Shown here: piece after piece, positions 5,737-10,262 of the stretch
Numbering within the stretch: the stretch's first letter is position 1
How the letters are laid out: each line of letters starts with the position of its first letter
Assembly: GCA_001801365.1 (NCBI GenBank)
Contig: MGXL01000115.1
Span: 177 to 10,438 of the forward strand
Origin: Gammaproteobacteria bacterium RBG_16_57_12
Lineage (GTDB): Bacteria; Pseudomonadota; Gammaproteobacteria; RBG-16-57-12
Direction: 5' to 3'
DNA length: 10,262 nt
Made by a program: the position numbers and the translations under genes
The notes under the pieces: model-generated
Seen by the model: only the letters and a program-made list of their open reading frames with translations
Told to the model about the DNA's origin: nothing
Databases searched by the model: none

Positions 5737-7530
5737 CTAAGGAGAGTCCCCCGTCATATCAGGCGCCCCCGGATAACATTTGCCGCCGGGTGAATATTTA
5801 TTATTGATATGCTGCTCGATCTTTGCCTTGTTTACCTGCACAGACTCGATTTGCAGGTATTGGCGCCAGGTTGCCAGGGCATTGGTGCAATCGCCATCCC
5901 GCTCATAGGCCAGCGCGAGATTCCAGTAAGCCGTCGGATTCCAGCCCTCCATCTTGATCAGCTCCTGAAAATAAAACCGCGCCGAGGCATAATCCTTCAT
6001 CGCCAGATACAGCCCCCCCCTGTGGTTCAGGAGGCTGGGCGTGATGCCGCCCGCCGCCAGCGCCGCCTGACGAAACGCGTTATCCGCTTGCGCATAGCGG
6101 CCGAGCTTGACCAGCAACACGCCATAGGCTTCATGCGCCTTGTCATTCTTCACATCCAGCGTGGTCGCGCGCCGCAGGGCCTGTTCCGCTTTTTCATATT
6201 CTCCGGCTAGCAAATAATCCGCCCCCAGATTACCCCAGGCACGCGAGGAGTTGGGGGCGACTTTCACGGCATGCTCATACAATGAAATGCTGGAGCTCCA
6301 GACGGGGATGCGGATCATGGCCGACCAGGCCAGCAGGGCAATAACTGCCAGCCCGACCACCGTCACGCCGGTACGTGTCGCCACACCCTGCTGGCTGATT
6401 CGCGCCATCGTCAGGGCCAGCAGTCCGGCCAGGCCCGCCGAGGGCAGATACATGCGATGTTCAAATACCATTTCCAGGGCGACAAACGAGCTTTCTATCG
6501 CCAGAGTAGCCGGCACCCACAGCAGAAAAAACCCATAAAGCCGGTAACCCCGCCGCAACAGAAGCCAGATACCGCCGCCAATCCACAGCAACAGCCCCGC
6601 CAACGCCGCCAAGGTTGCCGGCGGATCCAGCAGAGAGCTTGATTTGACAAAATCATGCTCGATGGAAAAGCGCTCCGGCAACGGCCAGATCATCTGCGAA
6701 AGATAATGTAAGATCACCCGGGGCTGGCTGAGCAGCCGCTCGCCCAGGGTAAAGTCACGTGTGTGGTATTCCGGGTAAAAACGCTGGCTGAGGGGTCCGG
6801 CGCCGGAGATCAGGTCGATGACTACATAGAGCACCAGCACTACCGGAGCAGCCAGCAGCAGTTTATCCCAGCCATGCTGAATCAGTGGCTGGCGGTCTCT
6901 GATCACGCCGTATTCCAGTAAAAAAATCAGCGCGGGCAGAACATAGGCGTTCTCTTTACAGAGGATCGCCGCCACACCGCTCAGCAGAGATAGCGCGGCC
7001 ATGACCCAGCGCCGTCCATTCGATTCGGCTTTGCGCGCGGCAAGATAGGCCAGCAGCGACAGTAACATGAATAGTGCCGCCATCGACGCCATGCGCTGTA
7101 TGATGTAGGTAACCGCCTGGACCTGTATCGGATGCACGGCCCACATCAGTGTGGCAAGAAACGCGGCCAGGACAACCCTGCTGTTGTACTCTTTTGAATC
7201 CGCGCCACGGAGGATGGTCAGCAGCAACAGAAACACCGCGATCGCCACCAGAGAATGAATGATGATATTGGTCCACTGAAATGGCCGGGGCGTACCTGAA
7301 CCGCGCCACCAGTCGATGCCCAGTGTCAGATTGGGCAGGGGCCGTGATGGCAGATGCGCCCCCTCCAGCACGCCCTGCAGGGAAGGAATGTCCAGATGCT
7401 GGATACGGATCGCCGGCGCCATAATGATGTTGGCTTCATCATCGAGATGAAAGGCGTTCCCCGGGGCGTCCTGATATACGAAGACGATGACTCCGGCAAG
7501 CGCAATGATGTAGGCAAGCAATCTTTTCAT
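5737..7530 (-). CDS. Polytopic membrane protein with C-terminal TPR repeats, TMTC/GT-C glycosyltransferase-like
   Basis: 597 aa from this start. The N-terminal two thirds is membrane-embedded: a signal-anchor MKRLLAYIIALAGVIVF, then about ten further hydrophobic spans up to about residue 405. The C-terminal part holds about four tetratricopeptide repeats (about 430-567; WGNLGADYLLAGEYEKAEQA begins the first). The first extracytoplasmic loop has an acidic pair in FHLDDEANI (about 27-35). Other conserved-looking blocks are RPLPNLTLGID, HPIQVQAVTYIIQRMASMAALF, CKENAYVLPALIFLLEY and FEHRMYLPSAG. This layout matches bacterial relatives of eukaryotic TMTC proteins and, more loosely, GT-C glycosyltransferases that use lipid-linked sugars. 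The substrate is unknown, so a protein- or polysaccharide-modifying role is inference. The upstream ATG at 7566 would add 12 residues but overlaps a palindrome. The start at 7530 puts Lys-Arg just before the first membrane span. Neither start has a clear ribosome site. A G8 tract lies in the TPR-coding part. Confidence 0.85.
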   Translation of the reverse strand: MKRLLAYIIALAGVIVFVYQDAPGNAFHLDDEANIIMAPAIRIQHLDIPSLQGVLEGAHLPSRPLPNLTLGIDWWRGSGTPRPFQWTNIIIHSLVAIAVFLLLLTILRGADSKEYNSRVVLAAFLATLMWAVHPIQVQAVTYIIQRMASMAALFMLLSLLAYLAARKAESNGRRWVMAALSLLSGVAAILCKENAYVLPALIFLLEYGVIRDRQPLIQHGWDKLLLAAPVVLVLYVVIDLISGAGPLSQRFYPEYHTRDFTLGERLLSQPRVILHYLSQMIWPLPERFSIEHDFVKSSSLLDPPATLAALAGLLLWIGGGIWLLLRRGYRLYGFFLLWVPATLAIESSFVALEMVFEHRMYLPSAGLAGLLALTMARISQQGVATRTGVTVVGLAVIALLAWSAMIRIPVWSSSISLYEHAVKVAPNSSRAWGNLGADYLLAGEYEKAEQALRRATTLDVKNDKAHEAYGVLLVKLGRYAQADNAFRQAALAAGGITPSLLNHRGGLYLAMKDYASARFYFQELIKMEGWNPTAYWNLALAYERDGDCTNALATWRQYLQIESVQVNKAKIEQHINNKYSPGGKCYPGAPDMTGDSP

Positions 7531-7564
7531 TATAACCAACACCGATGAATGGACGTATAGTAAC

Positions 7565-7589
7565 ATTTATGGTCATGATGACGATAAAT
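7565..7589. promoter_or_regulatory. 25-bp near-perfect palindrome, probable operator of the divergent pair
   Basis: Arms ATTTAT (7565-7570) and GTCAT (7572-7576) are mirrored by ATGAC (7578-7582) and ATAAAT (7584-7589) around G7577. The only mispaired position is G7571/G7583, so 11 of 12 arm positions are symmetric. It lies in the short spacer between the TPR membrane protein (minus) and the YihY-family gene (plus). Weak promoter-like hexamers overlap it on both strands: plus GTAACA (7560-7565), 17 nt, GATAAA (7583-7588); minus TCGTCA (7584-7579), 16 nt, TACTAT (7562-7557). One dimeric repressor could therefore control both genes. The regulator is not identified. Confidence 0.6.
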
Positions 7590-7622
7590 CACTACCACCG
7601 CGGTATCCGGAATTAAATCGCG

Positions 7623-8969
7623 ATGATGATATTTTCCTCACTGCGTGAACGCCTCAGGCACTGGATCTGGGATGCCGACTTGCGCACCCTGTCCGGTGCC
7701 AGGGCGCTGCCCTTCAGGATACTGCGTATCAGTCACCTGATTTATCGTGACCTTGCCGATGGTCAGTTGACCCTGCGGTCCATGAGCCTGGTCTACACCA
7801 CGCTGCTGTCTTTGATCCCCCTGCTGGCCATCAGTTTTTCGGTGCTCAAGGGATTTGGCATGCACAACCGGTTTGCCCCCCTGTTACTGGATATTCTCAG
7901 CCCCCTGGGTGATAAGAGCGTAGAGATCACCGGATACATCATCCGTTTCGTCGAACACATACGCGCCGATATCCTGGGCTCGGTGGGACTCGCCTTTCTG
8001 ATCTACACGGTCATCTCCATGGTTCAGAAGGTCGAACAGGCCTTCAATTACACCTGGCATATCAAGCGCCATCGCCCGATCATGCAGCGCTTCAGCAATT
8101 ATCTGAGCGTCATCCTGGTTGGGCCGGTGTTGATATTTTCAGCCCTGGGCATCATGGTCTCGCTGCTGGCCAGCGACCTGATGCAGCAGACCATCGCCAT
8201 CCGCCCCTTTGGCATCCTGCTGACATGGCTTGCCTACCTGTTGCCCTATCTGCTGATCATCGGGGCCTTCACCTTCTTCTACATTCTGATTCCCAACACC
8301 AGGGTCCGGTTCCACTCCGCCCTGGTCGGCGCAACAATTGCCGGTATCGCATGGAAAACCATCGGCTGGGCCTTCGCGACATTTCTGGTCAATTCACCCG
8401 CCTACCTGGCCATTTACTCCACCTTCGCCATCCTGATTCTTTTCATGATCTGGCTGTATATCAGCTGGCTGATTCTATTATTGGGCGCCAGCATCGCCTT
8501 TTATCATCAACATCCTGAATTTATCCGCCTGGGCGGCCGTTCGCCGCTGTTGAGCAATGCTTATCAGGAACGTCTGGCCTTTAACATCCTCTATCTCATC
8601 TGCCACAATTATTACCAGCAACAGGCCTTGTGGACCCTGGAAGGTCTTGCCCGCCATCTTCAACTACCCTCCGACATTGTCGACGGAGTTTTGGCCGTGC
8701 TGGAGAGACACGGCTTTATCACGCAAAGTGGTGATGAAGGGGAAAATGGTTATTTACCCGCTCACCCGCCCGAATCGGTTTATCTCAAGGACATACTCAT
8801 GGCGATACGCCAGAGTGGCGATACCTGGTCACCGGGAAGCCTCGATCAGGCTATGAATGAGGTAATCAATGGGCTGTTTGCCAGCCTAGACCGCGCACAA
8901 GAACAGGCGCTGGCAGGGCAGACCCTGAAGGCACTGGCAATGTCCGAGCCGGGCAGGCGGCTGGAGTGA
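7623..8969 (+). CDS. YihY/BrkB family inner-membrane protein with C-terminal winged-helix-like region
   Basis: 448 aa. The membrane part (about residues 30-300) carries the family signatures SLVYTTLLSLIPLLAISF (55-72), VEQAFNYTWHIKRHRP (137-152), FYILIPNTRVRFHSALVGA (219-237) and IWLYISWLILLLGASIAFY (276-294), with about six hydrophobic spans. The family was once annotated ribonuclease BN in error, and its function remains unsettled. The cytoplasmic tail (about 315-400) reads like an Rrf2-type winged helix: WTLEGLARHLQLPSDIVDGV, VLERHGFITQS, then a wing with ENGYLPA and VYLKDILMAIR. It has no cysteine cluster of the Fe-S Rrf2 kind. E. coli YihY (about 290 aa) lacks the tail, but longer forms are known in proteobacteria. 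The start is ATG at 7623 or 7626, with only a weak GGA upstream. It diverges from the TPR membrane gene across the 25-bp palindrome. Confidence 0.92.
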   Translation: MMIFSSLRERLRHWIWDADLRTLSGARALPFRILRISHLIYRDLADGQLTLRSMSLVYTTLLSLIPLLAISFSVLKGFGMHNRFAPLLLDILSPLGDKSVEITGYIIRFVEHIRADILGSVGLAFLIYTVISMVQKVEQAFNYTWHIKRHRPIMQRFSNYLSVILVGPVLIFSALGIMVSLLASDLMQQTIAIRPFGILLTWLAYLLPYLLIIGAFTFFYILIPNTRVRFHSALVGATIAGIAWKTIGWAFATFLVNSPAYLAIYSTFAILILFMIWLYISWLILLLGASIAFYHQHPEFIRLGGRSPLLSNAYQERLAFNILYLICHNYYQQQALWTLEGLARHLQLPSDIVDGVLAVLERHGFITQSGDEGENGYLPAHPPESVYLKDILMAIRQSGDTWSPGSLDQAMNEVINGLFASLDRAQEQALAGQTLKALAMSEPGRRLE

Positions 8970-9013
8970 ATTATCCTAGAAACGGTAGTTGGACGGGGTG
9001 GAGTGTGCGGTTT

Positions 9014-9241
9014 TCAGCCCTCGGCCTTGATCAGGCTGATGAACTTATGCGCCGCATCGAAAGTCAGCTCAAACACCCCATGCACACCGTCATGGGTAAC
9101 AAACGACCGTAACGCGCTCGCCGGAAATTCCACAACCCGCCCGTCAAGAGACCGCACCCGGACGGCCCGCGCCACGCCCTGGTAATAGGCCAGATAATCA
9201 TCATAGGACAGGTCAAGGCGGAATCTGAGATGGTTATCCAT
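9014..9241 (-). CDS. DUF2835 family small protein
   Basis: 75 aa from the ATG at 9241. An in-frame GTG at 9253 would give 79 aa, and neither start has a strong ribosome site. The protein matches the DUF2835 pattern as I know it: an LSYDDYLAYYQG segment, then VRVRSLDGRVVEFPASALR, FVTHDGVHGVFEL and a C-terminal KFISL. It has no signal peptide, membrane span or catalytic motif that I can see, and its function is unknown. It reads towards the YihY-family gene with a 44-bp gap (8970-9013) in which I see no convincing terminator. The regulator gene at 9359 diverges from it. Confidence 0.88.
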   Translation of the reverse strand: MDNHLRFRLDLSYDDYLAYYQGVARAVRVRSLDGRVVEFPASALRSFVTHDGVHGVFELTFDAAHKFISLIKAEG

Positions 9242-9253
9242 TGTCACCGGCAC

Positions 9254-9358
9254 ATGGTTGATTCATACCCTTCAAGATTGCCGGCATACACACACAAAAT
9301 CAACAGGGCCGGGGGGCAGGATGAAAACAGGGGAGCTTACTGATATATTCACAGCGAT
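9254..9358. other. Short divergent spacer between the DUF2835 and regulator genes
   Basis: 105 bp (90 bp more conservatively if the longer DUF2835 start is used and the micro-ORF is excluded). It holds a purine-rich stretch around 9307-9320 and 9328-9335 and the micro-ORF at 9321-9362. No sigma-54 type GG/GC promoter and no good sigma-70 promoter is visible on either strand. Confidence 0.4.
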
Positions 9359-9362
9359 ATGA
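9321..9362 (+). CDS. Possible 13-codon leader ORF overlapping the regulator start
   Basis: ATG at 9321 opens a 13-codon frame (MKTGELTDIFTAI) whose TGA stop (9360-9362) overlaps the regulator ATG (9359-9361) as ATGA. A G-rich stretch ending in GGCAGG stands directly before its start, too close for an ideal ribosome site. The downstream gene has no ribosome site of its own, because its nearest purine run, AGGGGAG, ends 23 nt away. Coupled translation is therefore plausible, but so short a frame can arise by chance. Confidence 0.3.
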   Translation: MKTGELTDIFTAI

Positions 9363-10262
9363 AAATTCTTCTCTCCATCATCGATCAACCCACTCTACAG
9401 TTGATTACTTCTATTGCCGAATCCGCAGGCTTTGAGGCCATTGCCTTGGCTTCAACCAGCACTTCCCCTGACGCCCCTGGCAGGGATGACTATCAGATCG
9501 TCATCACCGATTCGCTGTCGCTATGCCGTGATCTCCGTAAGACCGCCAGCGGCAATTTCGTCCACATCATCGTGTTGACACCGCGTATCGATGCCCAGAC
9601 CGTCGACAGGTTGCTCAATGATGGCGCCGATGATTATCTGATCTTTCCGGTTGAGGAGACCCACACCCTGGCCCTGCGCCTGCGTACCGCCGCGCGCCAG
9701 GTGTTGCAGCGCATTGATTTTGGAAAAACGCTTGCCGATCTCAGCAATACCGTCGGCGTGCTGGAGCAAAGCCACGAGGACATGCTGTCCATCCTGAACC
9801 AGTTGCGGATAGGCTCGGGCATGACCGGCCCCTATGGCGATCTGATATTTCTCAACCAGAGCGCCAGGCAGATCTTCGAACTGGACGACAATTACCGGAA
9901 CAAAATCTGGTTCGAGGTCTTTCCGTTCAAGCCCTCCGACATTGTCCTGCTGCGCAATCTCATGGACACTCCCACTGAGAAACGTAAGAAGCTGCCGGTG
10001 CATTTGCGTACCGCGGGCGGACGTTACTACTGGCTGGACATCGAGGTCTTCGATGATCCGGCGCTGCCGAAGCGCAAGGTGTTTTTTTTCTACGACATGT
10101 CCGAGGTCTATGACCTGCGGCGCATGCTGGACCAGAAGGCGGAATTCCGCGATCTGGTCGGCAAAAGCAAGCCGATGCATCAGGTCTACCAGACCATCCA
10201 GGAAGTGGCCGGGGTCGATATCACGGTCTCCATCGAAGGCGAAACCGGCACCGGCAAGGAAT
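9359..10262 (+). CDS. Sigma-54-dependent activator with degenerate receiver and PAS-like region (3' end cut)
   Basis: 301 complete codons are visible. Residues about 1-115 fold like a response-regulator receiver: MKILLSIIDQP, YQIVITDSL with D51 at the phospho-acceptor position, HIIVLTP with T74, and GADDYLIFPVEE, where the invariant Lys is replaced by F96. Only one of the two early acidic residues (D9) remains, so normal aspartyl phosphorylation is doubtful. A short helical linker (about 120-148) leads to a PAS-like region (about 150-250; GDLIFLNQSARQIFELDD, then YYWLDIEVF, FFFYDMSE). Then RDLVGKSKPMHQVYQTI and Walker A GETGTGKE (294-301) mark the start of the AAA+ central domain of NtrC-type activators. 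The GAFTGA loop and DNA-binding domain lie beyond the window. The protein probably opens sigma-54 promoters in response to a signal sensed by the PAS-like region. No partner kinase is visible. The start lacks its own ribosome site and overlaps a micro-ORF. Confidence 0.9.
   Translation, partial: MKILLSIIDQPTLQLITSIAESAGFEAIALASTSTSPDAPGRDDYQIVITDSLSLCRDLRKTASGNFVHIIVLTPRIDAQTVDRLLNDGADDYLIFPVEETHTLALRLRTAARQVLQRIDFGKTLADLSNTVGVLEQSHEDMLSILNQLRIGSGMTGPYGDLIFLNQSARQIFELDDNYRNKIWFEVFPFKPSDIVLLRNLMDTPTEKRKKLPVHLRTAGGRYYWLDIEVFDDPALPKRKVFFFYDMSEVYDLRRMLDQKAEFRDLVGKSKPMHQVYQTIQEVAGVDITVSIEGETGTGKE

Noticed and set aside
5179..5793. 204-codon plus-strand open frame
   Set aside because: Antisense to moaB and running across the probable terminator. 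It has no ribosome site and no motif.
7531..7566. Longer start (ATG at 7566) for the TPR membrane protein
   Set aside because: It lacks a ribosome site, would place the start inside the 25-bp palindrome, and adds residues before a typical Lys-Arg signal anchor. It cannot be excluded without 5' mapping.
8970..9013. Possible bidirectional terminator between the YihY-family and DUF2835 genes
   Set aside because: No inverted repeat with a usable stem was found in the 44 bp.
10082..10089. T8 tract in the regulator gene
   Set aside because: It codes for a plausible Phe-rich strand of the PAS-like region and the frame is intact across it. Nothing suggests programmed frameshifting.
9521..10180. 219-codon minus-strand open frame
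   Set aside because: Antisense to the sigma-54 activator, whose receiver and Walker A motifs are clear. The reverse frame shows no family features.

Overview
The window looks like chromosomal DNA of a gammaproteobacterium. It is GC-rich and densely coding, and it carries a complete-looking DUF2835 protein, a family I associate with gammaproteobacteria. Its MoaB resembles the E. coli protein closely along its length. I cannot name the species. No rRNA, tRNA, CRISPR array, insertion sequence or phage gene is visible.

The left half (about 1-5667) is a molybdenum island. On the minus strand, modA-modB-modC encode the molybdate ABC importer: periplasmic binding protein, permease, and an ATPase cut by the window edge. 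They are joined by ATGA start/stop overlaps. A 249-bp spacer separates them from moaA on the plus strand, the radical-SAM enzyme that starts molybdopterin synthesis from GTP. Converging on moaA from the right is a minus-strand operon, moaB-moeA-mobA, which performs MPT adenylylation, molybdate insertion and addition of GMP to give the bis-MGD cofactor. The 3' ends of moaA and mobA overlap by 23 bp. Together the genes take molybdate from the periplasm through to finished cofactor. moaC, moaD, moaE and mobB are not in the window and must lie elsewhere.

The right half (about 5700-10262) holds unrelated genes. A large membrane protein on the minus strand has a polytopic N-terminal part resembling TMTC/GT-C glycosyltransferases and a C-terminal run of TPRs. 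A probable intrinsic terminator separates it from moaB. Divergent from it, on the plus strand, is a YihY/BrkB-family membrane protein with a C-terminal Rrf2-like winged-helix region. The short spacer between these two genes holds a nearly perfect 25-bp palindrome. A small minus-strand DUF2835 gene follows. The last gene is a plus-strand regulator, cut by the window end, with a degenerate receiver domain, a PAS-like region and the Walker A motif of a sigma-54 activator AAA+ domain.

I see no clearly new multi-gene system. The points most worth a second look are the 25-bp palindrome, the structured mod/moa spacer that could hold a regulatory RNA or operator, the pseudo-receiver regulator with an overlapping micro-ORF, the altered ABC signature in ModC, and a G8 tract inside the TPR membrane protein gene.
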